A stretch of 64,000 nt of DNA from Erwinia rhapontici (GCF_012271765.1 NZ_VRKO01000001.1:44802-108801), one strand, 5' to 3'. Numbered from the stretch's first letter, positions 36,961 to 47,019 are shown. Made by a program: numbers and translations. The notes: generated from the sequence alone by a model not told the origin.

Positions 36961-37308
36961 ATGAAGAAAAGCATCAAGGCTCTGTTGCTGTTAGGGCTGT
37001 TTGGCTTCTCCTCCACCAGTTTCGCCCTCAGCGAATCGGAAGCAGAAGATTTGGCAGATTTAACCGCCGTATTTGTTTATTTGAAAAACGATTGTGGTTA
37101 TCAGGATCTCCCCGACGGGCAAATTCGCCGTGCATTGGTGTTTTTCGCACAGCAAAATCGTTGGGATTTAACCAATTACAACAGTTTTAATATGAAAGCA
37201 TTAGGTGAAGACAGCTATCGCGATCTCAGTGGTATTGCCGTACCGAACGATACTAAGTGTAAATCTCTGGCGCGTGACTCTCTGAGCCTGCTGGCCTACG
37301 TGAAGTAA
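36961..37308 (+). CDS. yacC: Periplasmic protein YacC (PulS/OutS-like family)
   Basis: A 115-residue exported protein, the same length as E. coli YacC. Signal peptide MKKSIKALLLLGLFGFSSTSFA is cleaved before LSESEAED. Mature landmarks: DLTAVFVYLKNDCGYQDLPDGQIRRAL and a second Cys in DTKCKSLA, likely a disulfide. It resembles secretin pilotins structurally, but its role is unknown. It sits between cueO (divergent) and speE, as in E. coli. Confidence 0.93.
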   Translation: MKKSIKALLLLGLFGFSSTSFALSESEAEDLADLTAVFVYLKNDCGYQDLPDGQIRRALVFFAQQNRWDLTNYNSFNMKALGEDSYRDLSGIAVPNDTKCKSLARDSLSLLAYVK

Positions 37309-37500
37309 TCGTTCTCTCGCCCTCCTGCTGCTGATTTGACCGTGCAACTGCGGTCATTAATCGCTATGATACTGGCCCATTTTTCGCGGCTGTTATATTC
37401 GCCCTGATTCAGCCTGCACCTGCGCAGGCCACGTTTGCTCCCCCGTCACACAGTGTTCACACGGGTGCCGCCGGGCTGCAACGTGCATGACGGAGAGTAT

Positions 37501-38379
37501 ATGAGGATGAAAACCCCCACCATGACCGATAAAGAAATGTGGTATGAAACGCTTCATGCCGGATTCGGGCAGTATTTTTCTGTCGACAACGTACTGTATC
37601 GCGAGCAGACCGAACACCAGGATCTGATTATCTTTCAGAATGCGGCATTAGGCCGGGTAATGGCGCTGGACGGCGTAGTACAAACCACCGAACGCGATGA
37701 GTTTATCTATCACGAGATGATGACCCACGTTCCGTTGCTGGCCCACGGCGCCGCAAAGCGAGTGCTGATCATCGGCGGCGGTGACGGGGCCATGCTGCGT
37801 GAAGTATCCCGTCATAAAAACATCGAACAGATCACGATGGTCGAAATCGATGCTGGCGTGGTGACCTTCTGCAAAGAACACCTGCCGAACCACAGCCAGG
37901 GCGCCTATGACGACCCGCGCTTTACCCTGGTGATTGACGATGGCGTGAACTTCGTTAAACAGACCAGCGAAAAATTCGATGTGATTATCTCTGACTGCAC
38001 CGACCCGATTGGGCCGGGAGAAAGCCTGTTTACTTCAGACTTTTATGAAGGCTGCCACCGCTGCCTGAACCCGAATGGCATCTTCGTGGCACAAAACGGC
38101 GTCTGTTTCCTGCAGCAAGATGAAGCGGTGAACAGCCATCGCAAGCTCAGCCACTATTTCGCTGATGTCAGCTTCTACCAGGCTGCGATCCCGACCTACT
38201 ACGGTGGCATTATGACCTTCGCCTGGGCCAGTGATAATCCGGCGCTGCGCCAGCTCGATGCCGCGACGATTGCCTCACGCTTTGCACAAGCGGGCCTGAC
38301 CTGCCGTTACTATAATCCGGCGATCCACACTGGCAGCTTTGCCCTGCCGCAATATCTGTTAAATGCGCTGGCCGACTAA
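37501..38379 (+). CDS. speE: Spermidine synthase
   Basis: Transfers an aminopropyl group from decarboxylated S-adenosylmethionine to putrescine. Motifs: [15 protein letters not shown] (SAM-like binding), [25 protein letters not shown] (catalytic Asp), and [12 protein letters not shown]. The ATG at 37501 has CGGAGAG just upstream; this gives 292 residues, slightly longer than E. coli (288). The longer frame to 37435 has no ribosome site. It lies 27 nt before speD; the two genes supply one pathway. Confidence 0.96.
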   Translation: MRMKTPTMTDKEMWYETLHAGFGQYFSVDNVLYREQTEHQDLIIFQNAALGRVMALDGVVQTTERDEFIYHEMMTHVPLLAHGAAKRVLIIGGGDGAMLREVSRHKNIEQITMVEIDAGVVTFCKEHLPNHSQGAYDDPRFTLVIDDGVNFVKQTSEKFDVIISDCTDPIGPGESLFTSDFYEGCHRCLNPNGIFVAQNGVCFLQQDEAVNSHRKLSHYFADVSFYQAAIPTYYGGIMTFAWASDNPALRQLDAATIASRFAQAGLTCRYYNPAIHTGSFALPQYLLNALAD

Positions 38380-38406
38380 CCAGGTATTTCAAGGGGGTGA
38401 ACTAAA

Positions 38407-39216
38407 TTGCAAAAGCTTAAACTACATGGCTTCAACAACCTGACGAAAAGCCTGAGTTTTTGTATCTACGATATCTGTTACGCAAACACCGATGCGGAGC
38501 GTGACGGATATATTGCATACATTGATGAGCAGTATAATGCTAACCGCCTGACCGAGATCCTGAGCGAGACCTGCTCAATTATCGGTGCCAACGTGCTGAA
38601 TATCGCGCGTCAGGATTATGAACCCCAGGGGGCCAGCGTTACGATTCTGGTCAGTGAAGAGCCGATCGATCCGCGCGACATCGACACCTCCGAACATCCT
38701 GGCCCGCTGCCCAACTCCGTTGTGGCGCACCTCGACAAAAGTCATATCTGCGTACACACCTACCCGGAAAGCCATCCTGAAGGCGGTCTGTGTACCTTCC
38801 GTGCAGATATTGAAGTCTCGACCTGTGGTGTCATTTCACCACTGAAAGCGTTGAACTATTTAATTCATCAGCTGGAATCCGATATTGTCACCATCGATTA
38901 TCGCGTGCGTGGGTTTACCCGCGATGTGAACGGGGTGAAACACTTCATCGATCACGAGATTAACTCTATTCAGAATTTCATGTCGGATGATATGAAATCG
39001 ATGTACGACATGATGGATGTGAATGTGTATCAGGAAAATATCTTCCACACCAAAATGCTGTTGAAAGAGTTCGATCTGAAACACTATCTGTTCAATACCG
39101 AACCCGCCGATCTGAGTCCACAGGAACATAAACGCATTACGGATTTACTGTGGAAAGAGATGCGTGAGATTTATTACGGCCGCAATATTCCGTCGTTGGG
39201 ATTAAAAACGCAGTAA
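38407..39216 (+). CDS. speD: S-adenosylmethionine decarboxylase proenzyme
   Basis: Supplies decarboxylated SAM to SpeE. The 269-residue proenzyme self-cleaves at Lys-Ser in [20 protein letters not shown] to form the pyruvoyl cofactor on the alpha chain; the site is intact. It starts with TTG at 38407, supported by AAGGGGGTGAAC upstream and by the family N-terminus ([22 protein letters not shown] in E. coli, same residues here after the first two). A strong terminator follows. E. coli has yacL next; here an 11.6-kb insertion lies between. Confidence 0.96.
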   Translation: MQKLKLHGFNNLTKSLSFCIYDICYANTDAERDGYIAYIDEQYNANRLTEILSETCSIIGANVLNIARQDYEPQGASVTILVSEEPIDPRDIDTSEHPGPLPNSVVAHLDKSHICVHTYPESHPEGGLCTFRADIEVSTCGVISPLKALNYLIHQLESDIVTIDYRVRGFTRDVNGVKHFIDHEINSIQNFMSDDMKSMYDMMDVNVYQENIFHTKMLLKEFDLKHYLFNTEPADLSPQEHKRITDLLWKEMREIYYGRNIPSLGLKTQ

Positions 39217-39240
39217 CTGGTTGGGTGTATTAATATCCGC

Positions 39241-39270
39241 AAAAAGGCGACCTTCGGGTCGCTTTTTTTA
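39241..39270 (+). terminator. speED terminator
   Basis: AAAAAGGCGACC-TTCG-GGTCGCTTTTTTT: a 6-7 bp GC stem with a stable UUCG loop and a T-run of seven, 25 nt after the speD stop. Confidence 0.92.
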
Positions 39271-39334
39271 TTGGCGTCAGATTTTGTTACTGAAAATTGC
39301 GCGGGTCGATCGTTAATCGGCCCGGGATTTAGCG

Positions 39335-40096
39335 TTACAGCGCCAGCCTCAGCGTAAAGTCCTGCTCACTCAGCTCACTCTGAGATTCATCGGTTAGCAG
39401 CCTGTCGGTAATAATATCCGTCAGTTGCTGAAGCGGTGCCGCCTGAAACAGCGACCAGGAACCGTACTTACTGCTGTCGGCCAGCAGCACCCGGCGGCGC
39501 GCATTGGCCAGCAGGTCCTGCTTCAGTCCGGCTTTCTCTTCCGTCGGTGCCGTGATGCCCTTCTCCAGGCTCCAGGAGTTACAGCTGACAAAAGCAATAT
39601 CCGGATAGATATTACGCAGCAGACGGCGTCCGTGCTCACCAATACAGGACTGACTGGAGTCGTCGATGCGCCCGCCGATAATCGTCACTTCAATCTGCTT
39701 AAACTCGGAAAGAAACAACGCGATATGCAAATCAGCCGTGATCACCCGCAGCGGCAAATGCGTCAGCTGACGTGCCAGCTCCAGCATGGTGGTGCCGGCA
39801 TCCAGCACCACAGCATCACCGGATTTCACCAGGCTGGCCGCGGTATGCGCAATAACCCGTTTCTCTGCCAGATGGCGCTGCATCTTCTCAACCGTGGTGG
39901 GCTGATTGGGAATAAAGCGATTCAGGGTTACCCCACCGTGGCTACGGCTGATCACCCCTTCCTGATCGAGTTTTATAAGGTCGCGTCGGATGGTGGCGGG
40001 TGACGCCGCAATGGCAGCCACCAGCTGTTCGACCGTGACCAGATTATGACTTTTCAGATAGTCCATAATCTGATCGAGGCGGCTTTGTCCCTTCAT
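39335..40096 (-). CDS. DeoR-family regulator of the sugar-acid locus (YgbI-like)
   Basis: A 253-residue DeoR regulator. N-terminal [38 protein letters not shown] (residues 6-40 in region) with the ATIRRDLxxL signature; C-terminal sugar-phosphate-sensing domain with [13 protein letters not shown], the GGR motif ([15 protein letters not shown]) and LLADSSKYG. It resembles YgbI, which accompanies four-carbon-acid genes. It lies 6 nt after pdxA2 in the same operon, so it probably autoregulates and controls the divergent operon through palindromes near 42428-42465. Effector likely a phosphorylated sugar acid. Confidence 0.85.
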   Translation of the reverse strand: MKGQSRLDQIMDYLKSHNLVTVEQLVAAIAASPATIRRDLIKLDQEGVISRSHGGVTLNRFIPNQPTTVEKMQRHLAEKRVIAHTAASLVKSGDAVVLDAGTTMLELARQLTHLPLRVITADLHIALFLSEFKQIEVTIIGGRIDDSSQSCIGEHGRRLLRNIYPDIAFVSCNSWSLEKGITAPTEEKAGLKQDLLANARRRVLLADSSKYGSWSLFQAAPLQQLTDIITDRLLTDESQSELSEQDFTLRLAL

Positions 40097-40102
40097 ATGT
40101 CC

Positions 40103-41083
40103 TTATGCAAGCTGCATCGCTAACTGAATAGAGATCGCCATGCTGGCAGAGTTCGCTTTTCCTGTCCAGGCAATATCAAACGCCGTGCCGTGGTCTGCCG
40201 AGGTACGGATAAACGGCAGCCCGGCGGTAATATTGACCCCATCGTAAAAGCCCAACAGCTTAAGCGGAATGTGCCCCTGATCGTGATACATCGCGACGAC
40301 AATATCGTACTGGCCTTCCTGGCACTGCAGGAAAACGGTATCCGGCGGGCACGGCCCGGTCACGTTCAGCCCTTGCGCTTTCATCGCCTCTACCGATGGG
40401 CCGACGATAGTGATCTCTTCATCGCCAAACAGGCCATTTTCACCCGCATGCGGATTCACCCCGGCCACGGCAATACGCGGGTTCTCAAAACCAACGCGCC
40501 TGAGGAAGGTATCCGCCATGCCGATCACCGTCTCAACACGTTCACGCCCCAGGGTATCAAGGAACTGACGCAGCGCAATATGCGTGGTGACGTGGATCAC
40601 TTTCAGCTTATCGGTATACAGCACCATCGCGTAATTTTTGCTGTCGGTCAGCTTCGCCAGCAGTTCGGTATGCCCGGGATAAAGATGCCCGGCTGAGTGC
40701 AGCGCTTCTTTATTTAACGGGGCGGTGGCAATCGCCTGTACTTCCCCCGCCAGCGCCAGTTCCGTGGCACGTTTAACGCAGCGGTACGCCAGATCACCCG
40801 CTTCCGACTGCACGACTCCGGGCTTCAGGGCAGCCGGGTCGGCCAGCGGTTCATCGATAACATTGATAATACCAGGGGCGAAGTGAGCATCGGCCACGCG
40901 ATCCAGCACGCGCAGTTCTGCCTGCGGGGTAATATTCAGGCTCAGCACGCGCCGCAGGGTACTGGCACAGCCCACCACCACTGCCGGAACCCCGGACAGC
41001 TCACCGCTGGCCAGTGATTTGATAATGATTTCCGGACCGATACCCGCCGGGTCGCCCATAGTGATCGCAATAATTTTACTCAC
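40103..41083 (-). CDS. pdxA2: PdxA2-type 4-phosphoerythronate/threonate dehydrogenase
   Basis: PdxA-family NAD-dependent dehydrogenase, 326 residues from a GTG at 41083 with AGGAG upstream. The frame extends to 41143 but that part lies in dtnK. Motifs: IAITMGDPAGIGPEII, the metal-binding histidines in YPGHTELLAKL, and MYHDQGHIPLKLLGF, TSADHGTAFDIA. In D-threonate catabolism the PdxA2 enzyme oxidises and decarboxylates 4-phospho-D-threonate to dihydroxyacetone phosphate. Linkage with a DUF1537 kinase marks it as PdxA2 rather than the pyridoxine enzyme. Overlaps dtnK by 8 nt. Confidence 0.85.
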   Translation of the reverse strand: MSKIIAITMGDPAGIGPEIIIKSLASGELSGVPAVVVGCASTLRRVLSLNITPQAELRVLDRVADAHFAPGIINVIDEPLADPAALKPGVVQSEAGDLAYRCVKRATELALAGEVQAIATAPLNKEALHSAGHLYPGHTELLAKLTDSKNYAMVLYTDKLKVIHVTTHIALRQFLDTLGRERVETVIGMADTFLRRVGFENPRIAVAGVNPHAGENGLFGDEEITIVGPSVEAMKAQGLNVTGPCPPDTVFLQCQEGQYDIVVAMYHDQGHIPLKLLGFYDGVNITAGLPFIRTSADHGTAFDIAWTGKANSASMAISIQLAMQLA

Positions 41084-42359
41084 TCGATTTCTCCTCAATA
41101 AAACGAATAACGTCGACCAGGGTGTTTGCATCACCGAAGCCACCGGCTTTGGTCATCACCAGCAAGGGTTCAGTCACATTTAATAAGCGGCCCCAGGGCA
41201 CACAGCCCGCAATCTGGCCTTGAATCTGGAATCCACTGGCACCCAGCCCGCGCGCCACGGCAATCGCCACGTCACCGCCGGAAAGATACAACCCGCCAGG
41301 CTGGGCTTCTGCCAGCACTTCAGCCGTGAGCTGTGCCAGTAGCTGGCAAATTTCTTCACCCAGTTGAGCACGGCTCAGTTGATGTTCTTCACACAGTGCA
41401 GCAATCGCTTCACGCTGCCCGTTATGCTGGCAGGTGCGGACCACACAGTGCTGCCCGGCGCGTAATGCATTGGTCACGGTCTGGCGCCAGGTGGGAAACG
41501 ATACCCAACGCGGGCGATAAAACAGTTCGGCAATATCGATATCCACCAGCGTCACAGGATGCTGCTGCTGAATCCGGTCAATTTGCTGACGGGCGATGTC
41601 ACTCATCGAGCCCACCACTGCCAGCAGCGGTGACGGGTGGCGATCCACCAGCAACGCCGTCAGAGCATCACTCAGCCCGGCAGCACCGACCAGCAGCGGA
41701 CGCTGTGCCAGGCGGGACGCTGCCTGCGCAATGCGCTGTAAGTCATCATCGGTTTCTGCATCCACCACCAGCAGCGACGGTGCGCTGTCGGCGGACTGTT
41801 GCATCAGCGCCAGCAGCTGTGGCCCGCGCACCTGCGCCAGCGTCAGGCCGCCGCAAGGCAATGTGCTCTGCTCCAATAACCGCCGGGCAATGTTCGCCGT
41901 TGTCACCGGCGTTTTCGGGTCGCTGGCAAATTCGGTCTCGGTCAGTCGCAAGCCGTGAATAAAGCACTCGCCGTCGCGGGTAATGCGCCCCAGCCGTGGA
42001 ACCGCCGGAACTACCAGCGCCAGCGATGCACCGCTGGCCAGCAGAGCCGCTTCGGTTTCTGCGCCCAGATTGCCGCGCAGAGTGGAATCCATCTTCTTAA
42101 ACAGCCAGCCTTCGCGGGCAACCGGCGACCAGTGCATCAGCGCACGATGCACCCGCTCTGCAGCATCCTGGGCAGAGAGCGCGCGGCTGTCCGTGCTAAC
42201 CACCCAGACGTCGGCCTGCTCGTCACCACGCGGTGACTGGCTGTCAAAAAGCACATTCACCCGCGCTCCCGCTCTGGCCAGCCCGCTGCCCGCATCATTG
42301 GCCCCGGTAAAATCATCCGCAATCACCAGTACCGGCGTTTGCCATTTACGCTGCGTCAT
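41076..42359 (-). CDS. dtnK: Four-carbon acid sugar kinase (DtnK/OtnK family)
   Basis: A 427-residue kinase of the DUF1537 family that phosphorylates four-carbon sugar acids such as D-threonate or erythronate. N-terminal domain: VLVIADDFTGANDAGSGLARAG and KKMDSTLRGNLGAE; C-terminal nucleotide-binding part: LYLSGGDVAIAVARGLGASGF and LLVMTKAGGFGDANTLVDVI. The ATG at 42359 has AGGAGTGGC upstream and matches the family start (MTQRKWQTPVLVIADD); the frame to 42449 is not used. With PdxA2 it forms the two-step route of D-threonate to DHAP and CO2 described for this family pair. Exact stereochemistry is inferred. Confidence 0.85.
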   Translation of the reverse strand: MTQRKWQTPVLVIADDFTGANDAGSGLARAGARVNVLFDSQSPRGDEQADVWVVSTDSRALSAQDAAERVHRALMHWSPVAREGWLFKKMDSTLRGNLGAETEAALLASGASLALVVPAVPRLGRITRDGECFIHGLRLTETEFASDPKTPVTTANIARRLLEQSTLPCGGLTLAQVRGPQLLALMQQSADSAPSLLVVDAETDDDLQRIAQAASRLAQRPLLVGAAGLSDALTALLVDRHPSPLLAVVGSMSDIARQQIDRIQQQHPVTLVDIDIAELFYRPRWVSFPTWRQTVTNALRAGQHCVVRTCQHNGQREAIAALCEEHQLSRAQLGEEICQLLAQLTAEVLAEAQPGGLYLSGGDVAIAVARGLGASGFQIQGQIAGCVPWGRLLNVTEPLLVMTKAGGFGDANTLVDVIRFIEEKSSE

Positions 42360-42588
42360 CGCCACTCCTGTACGGAACATTGAGGTGCCTGTCTGTGAAG
42401 AGAGGTTCAGGACACCACTCATTATCTGAATATGATTATATTCAATCACATTTGATTAAATGTGAGCAAGTTCAAATTAATCAGAATCAATATGCCCTAT
42501 AAATTACCCATCAAAGTCGGAAAGCCCTTACAAATGACGAAATACAATCACCCGTAACTGAAAGCGGCGTGATGAGGAGAAATCAGGC
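42360..42588. promoter_or_regulatory. Divergent promoter region of the sugar-acid locus with tandem palindromes
   Basis: A 229-bp AT-rich spacer. Two palindromes share a GATT centre: GAATATGATTATATTC (42428-42443) and TCACATTTGATTAAATGTGA (42446-42465). Both are perfect and their centres are 20 bp apart. They are the best candidates for binding of the locus DeoR regulator; the outer TCACA/TGTGA arms of the second also resemble a CRP half-site pair but with spacing that is too long (10 instead of 6). Confidence 0.65.
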
Positions 42589-43737
42589 ATGAACATAAAC
42601 AGTACCGTGATCGCGGGCTACCAGACACTCAATGACATTGGCTACCTGTTAAAAGGTAAGCAGCGTGTGTTGCTGGTCACCGATAAGAATATTGCGGCGA
42701 TCCCGGCAGTGCAGACGCTGACGGAGCAGGTACGCCGTCAGGTCTCAACCTTACATACCGTCAGCAACGTGCCACCCGAGCCGAGCCAGCATGATGTAGC
42801 AGAGATCCTCGCCGGCCTGGCCTCGCGCGATGTGGATCTGGTGATTGGCGTAGGCGGTGGCAGCGTGCTGGACGTGGCAAAACTGCTGTCGGTGCTGTGC
42901 GTTGAGAATGCACCTACGCTAGAGGCCCTGCTGGCCGGAGAGAAACCTCAGAGACGCACCTCCTCGTTGCTGATCCCGACCACTGCAGGTACGGGGTCAG
43001 AAGCCACGCCAAACGCCATTCTGGCCATCCCGGAGAAAGAGACGAAAGTCGGCATTATTTCCCCAGTGATGCTGCCGGACTATGTGATTCTGGCCCCGGA
43101 ACTGACCACCAGCATGCCGGCACATATTGCATCTTCAACCGGGATTGATGCGCTCTGCCACCTGATTGAGTGCTTTACCGCGACGGTTTCAAACCCGGTG
43201 AGTGACAACTACGCGCTGATCGGGATGAAGAAGCTGTTTGCCAGCCTGGAAACCACCGTGGCTGAACCCGGTAACCTGGAAGCCCGACTGAATATGCTGT
43301 GGGCGTCTTATTACGGCGGGGCGGCCATCGCCCATGCCGGGACTCATCTGGTGCACGCCATGTCCTACCCGCTGGGAGGCAAATATCACCTGCCGCACGG
43401 CGTGGCGAACGCCATTCTGCTCGCTCCCTGCATGCGCTTTGTGCGCCCGGCGGCGGTAAGCAAATTCGCCGAAGTCTACGATCTGTTGCCAGAGGCTAAC
43501 CCGCAGCTCAACGCGGAGGAGAAGTCTCACGCACTGGTGGATTACTTCGCGGCCCTGGTCCAGCGACTGAAGCTGCCTGCCAGCCTCGACGAGCTGGGGA
43601 TCACCTCAGAACACCTGCCTTATTTAGTGGAAGCGGCACTCGATGTGCAGCGCCTGATGAAAAATGTCCCGGCACCGGTGAGCGCAAACGACGTGCGTAA
43701 CGTGTACCTGACGCTGTTTCCGGCACTGAATCACTAA
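42589..43737 (+). CDS. Iron-containing alcohol dehydrogenase
   Basis: A 382-residue group III (iron-type) NAD(P)-dependent alcohol dehydrogenase. Cofactor site GVGGGSVLDVAKLLSVL, TTAGTGSEATPNAIL; metal ligands in the HLIECF segment, HGVANAILLAPCM and HAMSYPLGGKYHLPHG. Likely interconverts an aldehyde and alcohol in the sugar-acid pathway. First gene of the eight-gene operon; the spacing to the next gene is 10 nt. Substrate unknown. Confidence 0.88.
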   Translation: MNINSTVIAGYQTLNDIGYLLKGKQRVLLVTDKNIAAIPAVQTLTEQVRRQVSTLHTVSNVPPEPSQHDVAEILAGLASRDVDLVIGVGGGSVLDVAKLLSVLCVENAPTLEALLAGEKPQRRTSSLLIPTTAGTGSEATPNAILAIPEKETKVGIISPVMLPDYVILAPELTTSMPAHIASSTGIDALCHLIECFTATVSNPVSDNYALIGMKKLFASLETTVAEPGNLEARLNMLWASYYGGAAIAHAGTHLVHAMSYPLGGKYHLPHGVANAILLAPCMRFVRPAAVSKFAEVYDLLPEANPQLNAEEKSHALVDYFAALVQRLKLPASLDELGITSEHLPYLVEAALDVQRLMKNVPAPVSANDVRNVYLTLFPALNH

Positions 43738-43747
43738 CAGAGAGATT

Positions 43748-44635
43748 ATGATGAGCAAAACTATTCAGGGCGTACTGACCGCCATCGTCACACCTTTCGA
43801 TCATGACGGCGCCTATGCTGAAGCAGCCATGCGCCGTCAGGTGCAGCGCCAGCTGGCGGCCGGAAACGGTATTTTCTGCGGCGGCACCAACGGTGAGTTC
43901 TTCGTATTAAACGAACAGGAAAAGCTGGCTGTGACGGCCACCTGCGTCGACGAAGTGGCCGGAAAAGCCAATGTGGTGGCCCACGTCGGCGAGATATCCA
44001 CACGTGAAACCATTCGCCTCGGTAAACAGGTTGCCGCGCTGGGTGTGGATGCCGTGTCGGTGATCACTCCGTACTTTGTTCCACTCAAACAGTCAGAGCT
44101 GATCGCCCACTACACCGCCGTGGCCGATGCACTGACGGTGCCGGTGTTTCTCTACAACATCCCGGCGCGTACCGGCAATACCTTACAGCCGGAAACCGTT
44201 CGCCAGCTGGCTGCCCACCCCAACATTATCGGCATCAAAGACAGCGCAGGCAGCTATGAGAGCCTGAGCGGCTTCCTGAAAGCAGCCGAAGGTATTGATC
44301 ACTTTAACGTGCTGAACGGTCCGGACTCGTTGATCCATCAAGGATTCGTGGACGGCTGCTCGGCGTGTATTTCCGGTCTGGCTAACGTTGCACCGCAAGA
44401 GATCAACGCCATCTGGTCGCACTTCCACGCGGGCGATATCGCGGCCTCACGCAAAGCCCAGGAGAACGTCACCGGACTGCGTACCGACCTGTATGCCGTG
44501 GCCTTCTCACCCGCAGCGGTGAAAAAAGCCGTGGCACTGATGGGCTTTGACGTGGGTGACAGCCGCTACGCGGTGCAGTTTAGCGCGGAAGAAGAGCAAA
44601 AAATTCGCCAGATCGTTAACCAGTATCTTCAATAA
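43748..44635 (+). CDS. DapA/NanA-family aldolase or lyase
   Basis: A 295-residue class I aldolase of the DHDPS/N-acetylneuraminate lyase superfamily. The Schiff-base lysine is Lys164 in NIIGIKDSAG; Tyr136 lies in FLYNIPARTG; GGTNGEF (45-51) binds the keto-acid carboxylate. In this superfamily pyruvate is added to or released from a partner aldehyde. Biosynthetic DapA is unlikely in this context; a catabolic cleavage of a 2-keto-3-deoxy sugar acid to pyruvate and an aldehyde is the best guess. Confidence 0.88.
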   Translation: MMSKTIQGVLTAIVTPFDHDGAYAEAAMRRQVQRQLAAGNGIFCGGTNGEFFVLNEQEKLAVTATCVDEVAGKANVVAHVGEISTRETIRLGKQVAALGVDAVSVITPYFVPLKQSELIAHYTAVADALTVPVFLYNIPARTGNTLQPETVRQLAAHPNIIGIKDSAGSYESLSGFLKAAEGIDHFNVLNGPDSLIHQGFVDGCSACISGLANVAPQEINAIWSHFHAGDIAASRKAQENVTGLRTDLYAVAFSPAAVKKAVALMGFDVGDSRYAVQFSAEEEQKIRQIVNQYLQ

Positions 44636-44689
44636 TTTTCCGGCAGCGGCACTGCGATGCCGCCTGCTCTGACACCGGGGATCCCTGTC

Positions 44690-45640
44690 ATGAAAGTGAT
44701 TTGTACTTCACCGTCTTTTGCTAAATATGATGCCCAGCCTATCACCACATTGCGTGAACAGGGCTTCGAACTGATCAGCCTGCCTGCGGATGCACCGCTC
44801 AGTGCACTGGAGCCACATCTGGCCGATACCGTGGCGATGATCGTTGCCTTTACGGACGTGAATCAGGCACTACTGGCGTGCGCACCAAAACTGGCGATCG
44901 TCTGCAAGCACGGCGTGGGCGTCGACAATATCGACCTGAATGCTACCCGCGAACGCGGCATCTATGTCACCAACGTACCGGATGCCAATAAACATGCGGT
45001 GGCTGACTTTGCCTTTGCCTTGATGCTCAACAGCGCCCGGCAGCTGAATCAGGCCATCAACGACACCCGCTCCGGGCAGTGGCCACGTATTTTTGCCACC
45101 GATATGTACGGCAAAACCCTTGGCATAGTGGGGCTGGGCAATATTGGTAAGCAGGTGGCACTGCGGGCACGCGGTTTCAATATGCGCGTGCTGGCATTTG
45201 ATTTCTATCCTGACCAGCAATTTGCCGCCGACCATGACATTCAATTCGTCAGCATGGACCATCTGACGCAGGAGAGTGACTTCATCACCCTGCACACGCC
45301 ACTGACGGCCGAAACCCACAATCTGTTTGATGCTGTCCGCATGAAGCGTATGAAAAAATCCGCCTTCCTCGTGAACGTGTCACGCGGTGGCGTTATTAAT
45401 GAAGCCGACCTCTATCAGGCGCTGGCCGATAACGTGATTGCCGGTGCGGCAGCCGATGTCTTTGAGCATGAGCCGCTGGAAGCCCACCCCCTCTTTACCC
45501 TGAATAATTTCCTGCCGACGTCGCACATTGCCGGCTATACCGACGGTGCCATTGGCGCGATGGGTGAACGCTGCGTGCAGCAAATTATTCAGTGCATTAA
45601 AGCACGCCAGAAGCCCGTCAATATTATGAATCAGCTCTGA
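44690..45640 (+). CDS. D-2-hydroxyacid dehydrogenase (phosphoglycerate dehydrogenase-like)
   Basis: A 316-residue NAD-dependent dehydrogenase. Rossmann motif GIVGLGNIGKQVALRARGF near 140; catalytic Arg in FLVNVSRGGVINE; Glu in DVFEHEPLE; His in TSHIAGYTDGAIG. The ATG at 44690 starts MKVICTSPSF with GGGGAT upstream; the frame to 44657 is not preferred. It lacks an ACT domain, so it is a catabolic or salvage enzyme rather than SerA. It may reduce a 2-keto acid or oxidise the sugar acid. Confidence 0.88.
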   Translation: MKVICTSPSFAKYDAQPITTLREQGFELISLPADAPLSALEPHLADTVAMIVAFTDVNQALLACAPKLAIVCKHGVGVDNIDLNATRERGIYVTNVPDANKHAVADFAFALMLNSARQLNQAINDTRSGQWPRIFATDMYGKTLGIVGLGNIGKQVALRARGFNMRVLAFDFYPDQQFAADHDIQFVSMDHLTQESDFITLHTPLTAETHNLFDAVRMKRMKKSAFLVNVSRGGVINEADLYQALADNVIAGAAADVFEHEPLEAHPLFTLNNFLPTSHIAGYTDGAIGAMGERCVQQIIQCIKARQKPVNIMNQL

Positions 45641-45699
45641 AAATTACAACGCTGCTGTTAAATCAGTAGCCTACGATAACTTTGACCTCGGTTACTACG

Positions 45700-47019
45700 A
45701 TGAATAATGTTGCAAGCAGCACCAGAATTCGCTGGTGGATCGCCGGGTTGATGTGGCTGGCAATTGCCATTAACTACATTGACCGCACCGTGCTGTCAGC
45801 GGCGGCTCCGCACCTGATCGATGAACTTAGCCTGAATCCGGAAATGATGGGCTTTATTATGGCGGCCTTCTTCTGGTCCTATTCGCTGTTGCAGATCCCG
45901 GCGGGTTGGTTTGCCGATCGCTACGGCCAGAAAAAAGGGCTGGGGATTGCCGTTGCCTGGTGGTCTATTGCCACCTCAATGATGGGCCTGGCCACCGGGT
46001 TTAAATCCCTGCTGGCATTACGCCTGGCGCTCGGCGTGGGTGAAGCGGCGGCGTATCCAAGCAATGCCGGGATCACCGCGCGCTGGTTCCCGGATAAAGA
46101 GCGCGCCACCGTCTCTGGCTTGTTTGACAGTGCCTCGAAATTTGGCGGTGCCGTGGCGATGCCGCTGATCGTCTGGATGATCTATATGGTCGACTGGCGC
46201 ATGACCTTCCTGATCATCGGTAGCGTCGGCCTTCTGTGGGTGATCGCATGGTATCTGATTTACGCCGAAAACCCGGAAGATCATCCGAAAATCAGCAAGG
46301 CAGAAGTCAGTTTGATCCGTGATGGTCAGGCTCAGAAGCATGGCGATAAAAACGTGTTGCCGATGAAGTGGTACAAGCTACTGCGCTACCGCAATATCTG
46401 GGCGATGTGCCTGGGCTTTTTCACCATTAACTACACCTCCTATTTCTTTATCACCTGGCTACCGACCTACCTGGTGAAAGATAAAGGCATGGATTTCATC
46501 AAGATGGGGATGGTTGCCGCTCTGCCGTTGCTGTGTGGCATGGTGATCGAAGTGATCGCGGGCTGGGCATCCGATCGTATGGTCCATAAAAAAGTGCTGT
46601 CGCTGACCGCCACCCGCAAACTGTTCCTGACGATTGGCCTGCTGATGGCACTGTGCATCGGATTCGCGCCTTTCACAGATTCCGTCTTTATGACCGTGTT
46701 CCTGCTGTGCGTTGCCAAATCAGGCACCACGGTAGCGGCGTCTCAAGTTTGGGCACTGCCGGGCGATGTGGCACCAAAAAATAGTGTGTCGATGGTCGCC
46801 GGGCTACAAAACACCGTCTCCAATATGGGCGGCGCGGTCGGCCCGATTATCACCGGTGCCATCGTCGCCGCGACAGGATCCTTTACTTATGCACTGGTGT
46901 TCTCAGCCGCGTTGGTGGTGTTGGGGATCCTGAACTACCTGTTCCTGCTGGGTAAGGTCGAACCCATCATCGATGAGGATCAACCTGCTCTTTCTCAAAC
47001 TTCAGCCAGTCACGGCTAA
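45700..47019 (+). CDS. MFS transporter, anion:cation symporter type
   Basis: A 439-residue major-facilitator protein with 12 predicted helices. It belongs to the ACS group (GudP/ExuT-like): WLAIAINYIDRTVLSAAAP, ADRYGQKKGLGIAVAWWS and GEAAAYPSNAGITARWFPDKERATVSG are typical of hexarate/hexuronate symporters. ATG at 45700 is preferred over TTG at 45682. In a sugar-acid operon it most likely imports the free acid with protons. No close match to a known substrate is claimed. Confidence 0.87.
   Translation: MNNVASSTRIRWWIAGLMWLAIAINYIDRTVLSAAAPHLIDELSLNPEMMGFIMAAFFWSYSLLQIPAGWFADRYGQKKGLGIAVAWWSIATSMMGLATGFKSLLALRLALGVGEAAAYPSNAGITARWFPDKERATVSGLFDSASKFGGAVAMPLIVWMIYMVDWRMTFLIIGSVGLLWVIAWYLIYAENPEDHPKISKAEVSLIRDGQAQKHGDKNVLPMKWYKLLRYRNIWAMCLGFFTINYTSYFFITWLPTYLVKDKGMDFIKMGMVAALPLLCGMVIEVIAGWASDRMVHKKVLSLTATRKLFLTIGLLMALCIGFAPFTDSVFMTVFLLCVAKSGTTVAASQVWALPGDVAPKNSVSMVAGLQNTVSNMGGAVGPIITGAIVAATGSFTYALVFSAALVVLGILNYLFLLGKVEPIIDEDQPALSQTSASHG

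Noticed and set aside
42446..42465. CRP site reading of TCACATTTGATTAAATGTGA
   Set aside because: The outer TCACA/TGTGA arms are in inverted order and 10 bp apart, not TGTGA-N6-TCACA, so a DeoR operator is more likely.
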